The notes: generated by a model from the sequence alone, not told the origin. Shown: positions 1 to 7,917, counted from the stretch's first letter. The stretch: 36,313 nt of DNA from Rhodothermaceae bacterium Tc-Br11_B2g6_7 (GCA_001564055.1 LKNB01000029.1:1-36313), one strand, 5' to 3'. Translations and numbers: made by a program.

Positions 1-706
1 CGCCATCGTCCGCACCATCTTCGGTGATGGCGGTGTAGACCAGGAGCTCACCGTCTTCAGAGAAGGCGTAGTCCGTCGCGTGCTCGAACCGTGTTTCTTC
101 GCCGGTTTCCAGGTTGCGCAAGATCAAGGGTGTGCCAGCCGACTGATCGTCGTCGCGGGAGGCTTCCTCGTCCTCATCGTTCGTGGCATCCTCTTCCGAT
201 TCATCTTCGGCCTCTTCCTCTTCAAGCTCCTGCTCGAGATGGTAGGCAATCCATCCACCGGCTTTGTCGGGGAGACGGAATGAGGAGACCCGCGCAATCT
301 CGACACGCTCTCCGCTGGCCAGATCCTTGATGCCGAGGCTGTCTTTGGGCCGTTCGGCCCGCGGCACGTCATCCAGCCGGGCCTGGCGAACGGAGTCCCG
401 AGGCGGGTTGATGAGGAAGGCGGCGTGGGTAGCGTCGTGCGCAAAGCGCGCCGAGGCGCCACGTTCAATCTGATAGCGGGTATCACCTGTCAGGCGTTGG
501 ACTTCCAGCAGGCCGTCGGCCTGCTCGGGGCTCATCGTCCAGAGGGCCCATGTCCCGTCGGTACTGAGGGCACGCGAGGTGATGCGGTTCCATTCGGTGT
601 AGACGTCGTGCGTAAGCGCTTCGCGCTCCTGTGCCATGGCCAGCACGGGCAGAAGCAGGAATGCAATTACGAGAAGTGGTAACGTGCGGGCGTAGCGAAG
701 AATCAT
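1..706 (-). CDS. Secreted S9-family (prolyl-oligopeptidase-like) peptidase, N-terminal part, cut by window edge
   Basis: Open frame from ATG at 706 running off position 1, so about 235 N-terminal residues are visible and the C-terminus is missing. It starts with a signal peptide (MILRYARTLPLL... ending LAMAQ, cleavage about residue 24). The mature part reads like the N-terminal beta-propeller of exported S9 peptidases: 'EWNRITSRALSTDGTWALW' and 'YAFSEDGELLVYTAI' are blade-like repeats with S/T-x-DG turns. Residues about 158-187 (nt 146-235) form an acidic insert, 20 of 30 residues Asp or Glu, suiting a halophile or acting as a flexible loop. The catalytic alpha/beta-hydrolase domain would lie beyond the edge, so the peptidase assignment rests on propeller-like features and family memory. 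No neighbour suggests an operon: the upstream minus-strand gene ends in its own terminator. Confidence 0.68.
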   Translation of the reverse strand, partial: MILRYARTLPLLVIAFLLLPVLAMAQEREALTHDVYTEWNRITSRALSTDGTWALWTMSPEQADGLLEVQRLTGDTRYQIERGASARFAHDATHAAFLINPPRDSVRQARLDDVPRAERPKDSLGIKDLASGERVEIARVSSFRLPDKAGGWIAYHLEQELEEEEAEDESEEDATNDEDEEASRDDDQSAGTPLILRNLETGEETRFEHATDYAFSEDGELLVYTAITEDGADDG

Positions 707-794
707 AGAAGGTGCGAAGGTGAGACGAGGGAAAGACCGGAGGGTAGAGTAACAAATCCCTCGCGTATAGTCCAACCGAAGTCTGCTCCGCAGG

Positions 795-838
795 TCGTAA
801 AATAGAAATCCCCGAGGCCCACCGGGGGCTTCGGGGAT
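795..838 (-). terminator. Intrinsic terminator of the 906-1229 gene
   Basis: On the minus strand an 8-bp outer stem (ATCCCCGA / TCGGGGAT, 808-815 and 831-838) with an inner GCCC/GGGC stem is followed directly by TTTCTATTTT. It lies 68 nt past the stop of the small minus-strand gene and upstream of the peptidase start, so it should separate the two. Confidence 0.8.
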
Positions 839-905
839 CTAAGCTAAAGGGAGGGGCTACCGAACTTCACCCATGGCAAAGTTCTTACTGGTAGCTACGC
901 TGCAG

Positions 906-1229
906 CTACTCTTCTTCCTCCGCAACCTCAACCGTAAGGACGGGCTCGGGGTTGTCGATCGCCTCAAAGTCGATCCGGTGGCCCATCCGTGTGGAGGTGA
1001 TGTTTGAAATGACAACGTCAAATTCCCGGTCGCGTGGTCCGCGCTGGCGGTAGTAGCATGAGCCCGTGAAGGTATACTGACCGCCTTCTTCAAGGAGGTC
1101 GAGGTCTTCATCACTATCGGGAAAGAAAATTCCTTTCCGGGCTTTGCCGAACGCCGTACGCCGTTTAAACGCATAGCCCTGGCCCTGAGCTTCACCGAGT
1201 GTCACGCGCTCCAACTGATACTTGCCCAT
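906..1229 (-). CDS. Small acidic protein of unknown function (107 aa)
   Basis: I do not recognise this family. The chosen start is ATG at 1229 (MGKYQLERVTLGEAQGQGY...). An in-frame start at 1283 would add 18 residues (MCATGLPFF...) that look unlike the rest. The protein has no signal peptide or membrane segment. It alternates short hydrophobic strands with charged turns ('GGQYTFTGSCYYRQRG', 'REFDVVISNITSTRMGHRI'), which suggests a small beta-barrel or OB/Tudor-like fold, and it ends in a run of Glu. It is single-cistron: a clear terminator follows, and it is divergent from the sigma-factor gene with 240 bp between the starts. That spacer contains a long inverted repeat, so both could be controlled from it. 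Function unknown; the coding call is supported by an intact frame and a dedicated terminator. Confidence 0.65.
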   Translation of the reverse strand: MGKYQLERVTLGEAQGQGYAFKRRTAFGKARKGIFFPDSDEDLDLLEEGGQYTFTGSCYYRQRGPRDREFDVVISNITSTRMGHRIDFEAIDNPEPVLTVEVAEEEE

Positions 1230-1361
1230 TGTTCGTCCGTCAGATCTATTAAACACAAAGAATGGGAGGCCGGTAGCGCACACAGGTCATGCCTATGTAC
1301 CATGGCCGCGGTATTGCCGCAGGCTCCCGACAGCTCCAGTGTAGTTAATGCTTAGAGCCCT

Positions 1362-1396
1362 CATCGGTTCGCCTCCGAGGGCCGGAGGAACCGATG
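1362..1396. promoter_or_regulatory. Long inverted repeat in the divergent spacer upstream of the ECF sigma gene
   Basis: CATCGGTT (1362-1369) pairs with AACCGATG (1389-1396) and CCTCCG (1372-1377) with CGGAGG (1383-1388): 14 bp with a 2-nt bulge and a 5-nt loop. No U-tract follows on either strand, so it is unlikely to be an intrinsic terminator. It sits 74 nt before the sigma-factor start, between two divergent genes, and could be an operator or a structured 5' leader. I see no convincing -35/-10 pair in the rest of the 1230-1469 spacer. Confidence 0.45.
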
Positions 1397-1469
1397 GCGC
1401 AGCGCATACGGTACATGAACGCGCGCCTATCGTGTGTTTCCATGGGTTCACTTTTCCCACTACCTCCGC

Positions 1470-2015
1470 ATGCCTGATCCCGCACCGTTCGATGCCGACA
1501 CCGTCCTGGCGGCCCAGGCGGGGGATGCGGCTGCTCGCGACCGCCTCCTGGCAGGCCTCGAGCCCGTGTTGCGCGGCTTCTTTATCAACCGGGTGGGTAA
1601 GCGCCCGGCTGTAGATGACCTCATTCAGAATACGCTGCTTCGTGTGCACAATGGGCTGAGCGACCTCAACAACCCGGACCGCCTGAAGGCCTTTGCCATG
1701 AAGGCGGCGCTGTTTGAGGTGCAGGATCTTTACCGCGGGCGGTACGGGCCCAAGGAAACGCTCTTCGATCCGGATATTTTGCCCGAACGAACGATGGACG
1801 GCGAGCCGGGGGCTGCTGTGGACGCCGAGCGCGCCCTGTCGCTGCTAACGACCAAGGCCCGGCGCATCCTGGAGCTGCGGGCCTACGGCTACCGCTACCG
1901 CGAAATCGCTGAGATGATCGACTCTACGGAGGCGGCGGTGAAGATGCAGGTAAAGCGTGCCTTCGATAAAATGAAAGACGTGTTGACAGCACTGCTGTTG
2001 TTGCTGTTGGGGTAG
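1470..2015 (+). CDS. ECF-type RNA polymerase sigma factor
   Basis: A 181-aa sigma-70-family factor of extracytoplasmic-function type. Region 2 spans about residues 10-90, with the core-binding helix 'DDLIQNTLLRVH' (49-60). Region 4 spans about 120-175, with 'RRILELRAYGYRYREIAEMI' and the recognition helix 'STEAAVKMQVKRAFDKMK'. The start at 1470 (MPDPAPFDAD) is preferred over an upstream in-frame ATG at 1434, because typical ECF proteins begin just before region 2 and the extra 12 residues look unrelated. The tail is a run of leucines. The FecR-like gene begins 115 nt downstream and an STN-type TonB receptor follows, so this factor is probably held by the FecR protein and released by receptor signalling. 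Its promoter targets, apart from possible autoregulation, cannot be read from the window. Confidence 0.9.
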   Translation: MPDPAPFDADTVLAAQAGDAAARDRLLAGLEPVLRGFFINRVGKRPAVDDLIQNTLLRVHNGLSDLNNPDRLKAFAMKAALFEVQDLYRGRYGPKETLFDPDILPERTMDGEPGAAVDAERALSLLTTKARRILELRAYGYRYREIAEMIDSTEAAVKMQVKRAFDKMKDVLTALLLLLLG

Positions 2016-2130
2016 CAGAGCCTGTGTTACTTTATGAACGCGCGTTGCGGCTACTCCCGGTGAAGAGGCCCATGAGGTTCCTCTGCTATTGTGCTATCCC
2101 ACCCGCTCATGTTGCTGTTTTCTACTTGCA

Positions 2131-3285
2131 ATGAATGACCCGCTCATCAAGGCGCTGGCCGCAGACCACCTAACGGCCGAGGACCGCCGGGCGCTGCGTG
2201 CCCTGCTCGATGCAGAACCCGAACTCCGAACAGCACTTCAGCGGTGGGCTTCGCTGCAGGGATTGATCCACCAGCAGTTAGAGGCGGACCTGCCGGACCG
2301 CCGGCTGCTGGTCCTCTACGCGCTGTCGTCGTCCGCACAGGCGTCGGTGGTGAGCGCGGAGGAGCGAGATGAGGTTGCAGCGGTGCGGGCCGAAATAGAG
2401 GAAGCGGTGCAGCAGCATCCAGGGTTACGTGCGGTAGTGGGGGACATCCAGCGCGCTGCCGACACGTTTGATGCGGAGTGGCAAGCGGCAGCCACCCGTG
2501 CGCCGAGCGAAAGCAGAGGGACTTCAGCGCCGTTGCCCCGCGCGGCCGATCGGCGGGCCACGCCAGCGCCACGCCAGCGCCAGTCCTCATGGAAATATGT
2601 GGGCTGGGCTACGGCGGCAATCTTGGTGGCGGCAAGCTTATTTTTGCTCTGGCCACGGGAGCCCGTCCTTACTATCGCCGAGGGGGTCCCGGGCGAGTCC
2701 ACCACGATTACCCTGCCCGACGGCTCCACGGCGCTGCTGGTTGATGCAGCGCGCATCACGTATCGGCCCGAGCCAGCGTTCGACCGCACGGTGGACGCGC
2801 AAGGGGCGGTCTTCTTTACCGTGGCACCGGGGGAAGAGCCCTTTCGTGTCGCTACCGCCGCAGCCGAGGTGCGCGTCCTGGGTACGGCCTTCGGCGTGGA
2901 AGCGACACAGGAGGCCACGGAGGTCGTGCTGGCAACCGGACGGGTGACCCTCGCGGCCGCTGGGCAGGAGGTCACCCTGACACCCGGGGAGCGCAGCCGG
3001 GCCACGGTGGGCGCGCCACCGTCGGCTCCCGAGCGCGTGGACCTCAGCGAGCGCCTGGCGTGGACGGGCCTGCTCTTCTTCCGTGAAACCCCCATGGCAC
3101 GGGTCGCAGAGCGCCTGGAGGCCCGCTTTGGCCGGATGCTCCGGGTAGATCCCGCACTGGCTGAGGAGCGGGTGTCTGGTACGTTTGCCGAGGACGCGAC
3201 GCTGGAAGAAATCGTGGAGGCCTTGGCCGCTACCCTCGGCGCCCGGGTAGAGAGCGACGATCAGGCCCTCGAAATCCGACCGTAA
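2131..3285 (+). CDS. FecR-family transmembrane anti-sigma/sigma regulator
   Basis: A 384-aa single-pass inner-membrane protein. The cytoplasmic N-terminal region (about 1-153) is helical, acidic and longer than usual. A transmembrane segment lies at about 156-175 ('YVGWATAAILVAASLFLLW'). The periplasmic FecR domain contains the typical 'TITLPDGSTALL', 'GAVFFTVAPGEEPFRV' and 'VRVLGTAFGVEA' stretches. The C-terminal about 75 residues ('FFRETPMARVAERLEARFG...GTFAEDATLEEIVEAL') match the DUF4974-like secretin/STN-type domain common in Bacteroidota FecR proteins. The start is ATG at 2131 (MNDPLIKAL); the frame remains open upstream to 2089 but that extension is Cys-rich and unlikely. Expected role: receive the receptor's STN signal in the periplasm and control the adjacent ECF factor. 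Confidence 0.88.
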   Translation: MNDPLIKALAADHLTAEDRRALRALLDAEPELRTALQRWASLQGLIHQQLEADLPDRRLLVLYALSSSAQASVVSAEERDEVAAVRAEIEEAVQQHPGLRAVVGDIQRAADTFDAEWQAAATRAPSESRGTSAPLPRAADRRATPAPRQRQSSWKYVGWATAAILVAASLFLLWPREPVLTIAEGVPGESTTITLPDGSTALLVDAARITYRPEPAFDRTVDAQGAVFFTVAPGEEPFRVATAAAEVRVLGTAFGVEATQEATEVVLATGRVTLAAAGQEVTLTPGERSRATVGAPPSAPERVDLSERLAWTGLLFFRETPMARVAERLEARFGRMLRVDPALAEERVSGTFAEDATLEEIVEALAATLGARVESDDQALEIRP

Positions 3286-3416
3286 AATGAAGATCAGCAG
3301 CGCTGTCGCATCCGACGCGTAACCTCAGTGCAGCGGACACGTTAGAGCCGAACGTATCTGTCAGGCTATAGGCCGGCAGCGTTGACCGTCGCTCGTCCAT
3401 TTGTCGTGTTCCTGTT

Positions 3417-6065
3417 TTGCGCCTCTGGTGTCTGTGTGCTGTACTGGTGCTGCTTTTGGTGGGCCTGGCGGGGCTTTCAGCACCGGCGGCTGCCCAGGAG
3501 CTCCACATTGACGTGTCGGACGTCCCCCTGCGCACCGCCCTTGCTGAGGTCCAGCAGCAGGCCGGCATCAATCTGGTGTTTGCCGACCGCCTCGTTGAGG
3601 CTGCGCCGCACGTCTCGTGCCATTACTGCGGCACCGATGTAGCGGCGGCCCTCGCCTGTGTGCTCTCAGAGACCAACCTTCAGGCGAACGAGACCCGCTC
3701 AGGACAATACGTGCTTGTAGCGACCGGGGAATCTGCGGCAGAACGTCCCGCACTCCGCGCTGCCATGGCAGGCTTCGTTACGGATGCAGCCTCCGGGGAG
3801 GTGCTACCAGGAGCCCATGTATACGTCCCAGCCCTGGAGCGTGGCACCGTAACCAACGAGGCCGGTTATTTCGCTCTGCCGGCCTTGCCCGTGGGCCCTT
3901 ACCGGGTTCGCGTGTCGTATGTCGGCTATGCTACAGCAGATACGCTGCTGACGGCCGGTGCACCCGTCGCTTCGGTGGCGCTGCAGGCCCGCGAGATGCA
4001 GGCGGCTACTGTGCAGGTCGATGCCCGCCGCTCCGAGCGCTCCGATCTGGCTGTGCTGCCCGGTGTTGTCAGCACGCCCACGCGGGAGCTGGAGCAGCTG
4101 CCCTCGTTCTCCGGCGAGTCGGATCTGTTTCAGGCACTGCAGTGGATGCCAGGGATTCAGCGTGCGGGGGAGCTCACGGGCGGCCTTGTCGTGCGGGGTG
4201 GCCAGTCGGATCACAACCTGTATCTCCTGGATGGCGCGCCGGTGTATCATCCCTGGCACGCGTTCAATATCGTGTCCACGTTTCAGACGGAGACGTTCAA
4301 AAGCATTGACCTGTATCGGGATGCTTTTCCAGCCGAGCATGGGGGGCGGCTCTCGGCCGTGCTCGATGCGGAAATGCGGGATGGCAGCCGTACCGAGATG
4401 CGGGGCATTGCCGCCCTTAGCTTGCTCAGCGGGCGCATCGTACTGGAGGGGCCCGTGACGGAGAACCTCTCGTTTATGGTGGCGGCCCGCCGCTCGTACA
4501 TTGACCAGGTTGCGGGCTCGCGCCACCCGGTAGAGCAGGGGGGCGTCCGGGATACGCTGCGGACGGGGTATTTCTTCTATGACCTCAGCGCTAAGGCCAC
4601 GTACCGTCCCAGCACGCGGCACCGGCTCTCGCTCAGTTACTACGGGGGCGGCGATAACCTGGACCTCCGGCTGCCCTTTGATTTGTCGCTCGATTTTTCT
4701 TCGTGGCTACGGCCGGCCGATCTGTTCTTTGAGCTTGACCACAACTGGGGCAACCAGCTCGTCAGCGCGCGCCACCAGTACCTGTCCTCGGATCGCTTCT
4801 TCGTTACGACCACCGCCTACGCCTCGGGGTACCGCGCCCGGGAGCGATCGCTGATCCGGCCCTCTGAGGTTTCCACCATTACCTCTGCCTATGATGTAGC
4901 GCTGTGGGACCTTGGGGCGAAGGTGGATGTCGATTTCTACGCCTCGCTGGATCATCAGGTGCGCATGGGCCTGCACGTCCGCCGCCACCTGTTCGACAGC
5001 ACGCTGGATGCGGAACTGCAGCGTTCGCCACGTGCGGTGGAAACTATCATGGAGGACAGTGAGGCGCGCGCCTTTGAGCTCACGGCATACGCACAGGACA
5101 CCTGGACGCCCAGCCCGCGGTGGACGATTCAGCCGGGTGTTCGCTTTTCCTACTTCAGCGGCGGCCAGCACGCCCACCTGCGGCCCCGCCTGAACGCGCG
5201 TTACGCCGTCGTTCCAGGTTTGCTGTCCGCCAGAGCCGGCGTGGGCCTGCATGTGCAGTACCTCCACCGCCTCCGCGACCGCAGCACGTTTTTGTATGAC
5301 CTGGTGTCGAGCCGCTGGATTCCATCGGATGAGGATGTGCGGCCGTCTACCAGTCGCCATGTCTCCGCCGGGCTGGAGCTCCAGCCGCTGCCATGGCTGA
5401 CGCTTGGCGTAGAAGGCTACGCCCGGACGGCACAGGACATCCTCATCCCGCGCGATGAGTTGCAGCGGCCCGATGGCTTAAACGGTGGGGGGATCGATAC
5501 TGGTGCGCTGCTGGGGCAGTACGAACCGGGGGAGAGCCGGGCCTATGGGCTGGAGCTACTGGCCACGGCCGAGCTCGGGGCGTGGCGTCTGCGGGCGACC
5601 TACCACGGGGGGCGATCAAAGAGCCGGTCGCGGGCGCTGGGCGAGGAAAGCTTCCGGCCGACCCGGTTCGACGTACCGCGGGCCCTGCGCGCAACCGTGC
5701 AGCGCGAAACCAACCGGTGGGTCTGGGGCTTGTCTACCGAATGGCGGAATGGCTACCCCACCACCGTGCCTGAGGCGCGGTTCAGCCTTGGCGATGTGCT
5801 GGATGATGAACCCACGCGTTTTCTTCACCGACCGGAGGTGAACAACGGGCGGCTGCCGACCTACTGGCGCACCGATCTTTCGCTCGGCTATCGGTTCGGC
5901 TTGCTGGGCGCCCCGGCGCGGGTGCAGCTGAACTTGTTTAACGTGTTGGGGCGGCGCAATGTCGTCTCCCGTCAGTACGACCCGGCCCCGGAAGCCGGCG
6001 TAGCCGTGCAAAACCGCCTCGGCTTTCCACTGCTGCCCCTGTTCGAACTCCACATCGAATTGTAG
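3417..6065 (+). CDS. TonB-dependent outer-membrane receptor with N-terminal STN signalling domain
   Basis: 882 aa. Signal peptide 1-27 (...LSAPAAA-QE); STN domain about 30-103 ('LHIDVSDVPLRTALAEVQQQ', 'YVLVAT'); carboxypeptidase-regulatory-like beta-sandwich about 117-190 ('AGFVTDAASGEVLPGAHVYV'); plug ('LVVRGGQSDHNLYLLDGAPV', 'EHGGRLSAVLDAEMRDGS'); then a beta-barrel to the C-terminus. No in-frame ATG exists before residue 117 and the frame is closed at 3369, so translation probably starts at TTG 3417, which gives a classical signal peptide. Three cysteines (68, 71, 81) lie in the STN domain. The DUF4249 lipoprotein begins 3 nt after the stop, so the two are almost surely co-expressed. With the upstream sigma/FecR pair this is a trans-envelope signalling receptor; the imported ligand is unknown. 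Confidence 0.92.
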   Translation: MRLWCLCAVLVLLLVGLAGLSAPAAAQELHIDVSDVPLRTALAEVQQQAGINLVFADRLVEAAPHVSCHYCGTDVAAALACVLSETNLQANETRSGQYVLVATGESAAERPALRAAMAGFVTDAASGEVLPGAHVYVPALERGTVTNEAGYFALPALPVGPYRVRVSYVGYATADTLLTAGAPVASVALQAREMQAATVQVDARRSERSDLAVLPGVVSTPTRELEQLPSFSGESDLFQALQWMPGIQRAGELTGGLVVRGGQSDHNLYLLDGAPVYHPWHAFNIVSTFQTETFKSIDLYRDAFPAEHGGRLSAVLDAEMRDGSRTEMRGIAALSLLSGRIVLEGPVTENLSFMVAARRSYIDQVAGSRHPVEQGGVRDTLRTGYFFYDLSAKATYRPSTRHRLSLSYYGGGDNLDLRLPFDLSLDFSSWLRPADLFFELDHNWGNQLVSARHQYLSSDRFFVTTTAYASGYRARERSLIRPSEVSTITSAYDVALWDLGAKVDVDFYASLDHQVRMGLHVRRHLFDSTLDAELQRSPRAVETIMEDSEARAFELTAYAQDTWTPSPRWTIQPGVRFSYFSGGQHAHLRPRLNARYAVVPGLLSARAGVGLHVQYLHRLRDRSTFLYDLVSSRWIPSDEDVRPSTSRHVSAGLELQPLPWLTLGVEGYARTAQDILIPRDELQRPDGLNGGGIDTGALLGQYEPGESRAYGLELLATAELGAWRLRATYHGGRSKSRSRALGEESFRPTRFDVPRALRATVQRETNRWVWGLSTEWRNGYPTTVPEARFSLGDVLDDEPTRFLHRPEVNNGRLPTYWRTDLSLGYRFGLLGAPARVQLNLFNVLGRRNVVSRQYDPAPEAGVAVQNRLGFPLLPLFELHIEL

Positions 6066-6067
6066 CG

Positions 6068-7033
6068 ATGGATCAACCTGTACACACACGCGCATGGCGC
6101 CGCTTCCTCGGCTGCCTGCTTCCAGCGCTCGTCCTGGCCACTTGGGCGATGGCCGGGTGCGATAGCGTAGCGCCCGATCCGCCGGAGCGTATCGTGGCAG
6201 AAGCCTTCCTCACCACGGGCGATTCCACGCCCCACCTGCGCTTGAGCCGCACGCGCCCCCTCGACGCGCCCCTTCCGTCGGACGGGGCCGGTAGCGCCCT
6301 CACTGATGCCACCGTTACCCTCACCGTAGACGGCACCGCGTATCCCTTCACACCCGCAGGCGGCACGGGTCGATACACCGCAAGCACCGCGGTGCCCCTA
6401 CAGCCAGAAAGCCGCTTCTCGTTTGAGGCTCAATGGAATGGTCAGACTGCTACCGCAGAGGGTACCTTGCCGCCGCCCGTTACCCTCGATAGTTTCCGCG
6501 TTAACGTACCTGAGGCCCCGATCCAAGCCGTCTTGTTTGACTCGGTGTTCGTCGACCCTACCCAGCTTGACTCGCTGCAACTCGACTCGTTGCGGACGGG
6601 CGCAGCGGATGGCTTCGCGTATCCAATCGAGGTACAGCTCTGGTGGACGGAGCCAGCCGAACGCGCCTACTGGGTCCGGACGCGGCTGCGGCCCGCGATT
6701 GCCGGAGGCTCCTCGCTGGGCGACTTCTTCCTGCGCCCCGAGCAAGTACAGCAGGAAGCCGATGCTGCTTGTCCGGCCGCCGGGGATTGCTTGCCCCCCG
6801 TGCGCTCATGGATCGGAGTTTACGGCGTGCCCGTAGACGATAGTAACGCCCCATTACCCAGTCACAGCGTACAGCTGGCCCTTATCCGTGGTGACGAGCC
6901 GTACGCCCGTTTTGCCGCCACGCGTGATGATCCGTCCCGCCGCGAGCCGGTCTCAAATGTGGAGGGCGGCCTCGGTATTGTGACCGGGATCGCGCTGGAC
7001 ACGGTGCGGGTGCAGGTAAGCCAAACCCCATAG
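6068..7033 (+). CDS. DUF4249-type outer-membrane lipoprotein partner of the TonB receptor
   Basis: 321 aa. Type II signal peptide with Cys31 as the lipidation site ('LVLATWAMAGC'; Met at -3 is slightly unusual). The mature protein begins 'DSVAPDPPERIVAEAFLTTG' and has an Ig-like beta domain ('ALTDATVTLTVDGTAYPF', 'GTGRYTA', 'FSFEAQWNGQTATAEGTLP') followed by a longer beta-rich region, the layout of DUF4249 proteins that accompany TonB receptors in Bacteroidota. Four cysteines include a pair in 'ADAACPAAGDCLPP', which could form a disulfide. It follows the receptor by 3 nt. By analogy with other receptor/lipoprotein pairs it probably caps or feeds the barrel on the cell surface; this is inference. 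Confidence 0.8.
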   Translation: MDQPVHTRAWRRFLGCLLPALVLATWAMAGCDSVAPDPPERIVAEAFLTTGDSTPHLRLSRTRPLDAPLPSDGAGSALTDATVTLTVDGTAYPFTPAGGTGRYTASTAVPLQPESRFSFEAQWNGQTATAEGTLPPPVTLDSFRVNVPEAPIQAVLFDSVFVDPTQLDSLQLDSLRTGAADGFAYPIEVQLWWTEPAERAYWVRTRLRPAIAGGSSLGDFFLRPEQVQQEADAACPAAGDCLPPVRSWIGVYGVPVDDSNAPLPSHSVQLALIRGDEPYARFAATRDDPSRREPVSNVEGGLGIVTGIALDTVRVQVSQTP

Positions 7034-7077
7034 CTTGCGCCGCAGCCTCCTTCTGCTCATTAACCTCCGCCGCACGC

Positions 7078-7758
7078 ATGTCCGACGCTTCAGAACAGCC
7101 CTTTGCCCCCGGCACGATCACCCGGCTCGTTGCTCAGAAAAAGGATCCAAACCGCGTGTCGGTTCATATCGACGGCGCGTTCGCCTTTGGGGTGCATGTG
7201 GATCTCGTGCTACGGTACGAACTGGCAAAGGGCATGTCGCTGGATGTGAAAACGCAGCGGCAGTTGGTGGCAGACGATCAGGTGCTGAAAGCGCGCGCTC
7301 GCGCCTGGGAATACGTCGTAAAGCGCCGGCGTACCCGAACGGAAGTACAGCGGATGCTCCAGCGCGCGGACTACGCCCCCGACGTGGTGGAGCGCACGCT
7401 GGACTATCTTGAAGACAAGGGGGAGATCGATGATGTCGCCTATGCCGCAGCGTATGCGAACGAGCGCTTTCGGCTTAAAGGGCACGGCCCCATGCGTATT
7501 CGGCGCGACCTGAAGAAGAAAGGCGTGCCGGCGCGGGCGATCGAGCCGGCGCTCGACGCGCTTACAGCCTCGGCTGACCTGAAAGCCGCGGCGCAAGCGC
7601 ATGCTGAAAAGCGCTGGCCCCGCGTGGCACAGGAGGACGACCCCCGGCGCCGGAAGAAAAAGCTATCCGACTACCTCCGCCGCCGCGGCTTCTCCTACGA
7701 CGTCATTCGCCCCATTGTAGAGGCGCTGGAGGCCGAACATCCGAGCCATTCGGTGTAA
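7078..7758 (+). CDS. recX: Regulatory protein RecX
   Basis: 226 aa, cytoplasmic, basic. RecX proteins are built of repeated three-helix motifs and cap or inhibit RecA filaments. Here the motifs are visible in 'RARAWEYVVKRRRTRTEVQR' (about 80-100), 'DYLEDKGEIDDVAYAAAYAN' (about 117-136), 'GHGPMRIRRDLKKKGVP' and the C-terminal 'KLSDYLRRRGFSYDVIRPIV'. The about 75-residue N-terminal region ('GTITRLVAQKKDPNRVSVHI') is the strand-rich extension seen in many Bacteroidota and Firmicutes RecX proteins. recA is not in this window. It begins 44 nt after the DUF4249 gene with no terminator visible between them, but a functional link to the receptor locus is unlikely. Confidence 0.9.
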   Translation: MSDASEQPFAPGTITRLVAQKKDPNRVSVHIDGAFAFGVHVDLVLRYELAKGMSLDVKTQRQLVADDQVLKARARAWEYVVKRRRTRTEVQRMLQRADYAPDVVERTLDYLEDKGEIDDVAYAAAYANERFRLKGHGPMRIRRDLKKKGVPARAIEPALDALTASADLKAAAQAHAEKRWPRVAQEDDPRRRKKKLSDYLRRRGFSYDVIRPIVEALEAEHPSHSV

Positions 7759-7786
7759 GGGCGGGGCACTATCCGTTCCGTCAAAG

Positions 7787-7810
7787 AAGGGCTCGAATAA
7801 GGGCTCAAAT
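7787..7810. repeat. Tandem 12-mer in the recX / permease spacer
   Basis: AAGGGCTCGAAT followed immediately by AAGGGCTCAAAT (one mismatch). A small AGAGCC-AC-GGCTCT palindrome lies just beyond it at 7824-7837. Both are in the 159-bp spacer before the AI-2E-family gene; role unknown, possibly leader or operator sequence. Confidence 0.4.
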
Positions 7811-7917
7811 TAGGACTGAAAGAAGAGCCACGGCTCTGGGTCGAACCCACCGTCAGGGCCATCGTATTCGCAGCATCGCCTCTTCTGGCGTCTTTCGTTT
7901 TTCGCTTTTCCCACGTA

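Noticed and set aside
1230..1469. tRNA, small RNA or riboswitch in the divergent spacer
   Set aside because: No T-loop or cloverleaf; the single hairpin lacks the features of any riboswitch class I know. Kept only as a regulatory inverted repeat.
2316..3095. 259-codon minus-strand open frame opposite the FecR-like gene
   Set aside because: Ser/Ala/Arg-rich shadow; the plus strand has clear FecR and DUF4974-like features.
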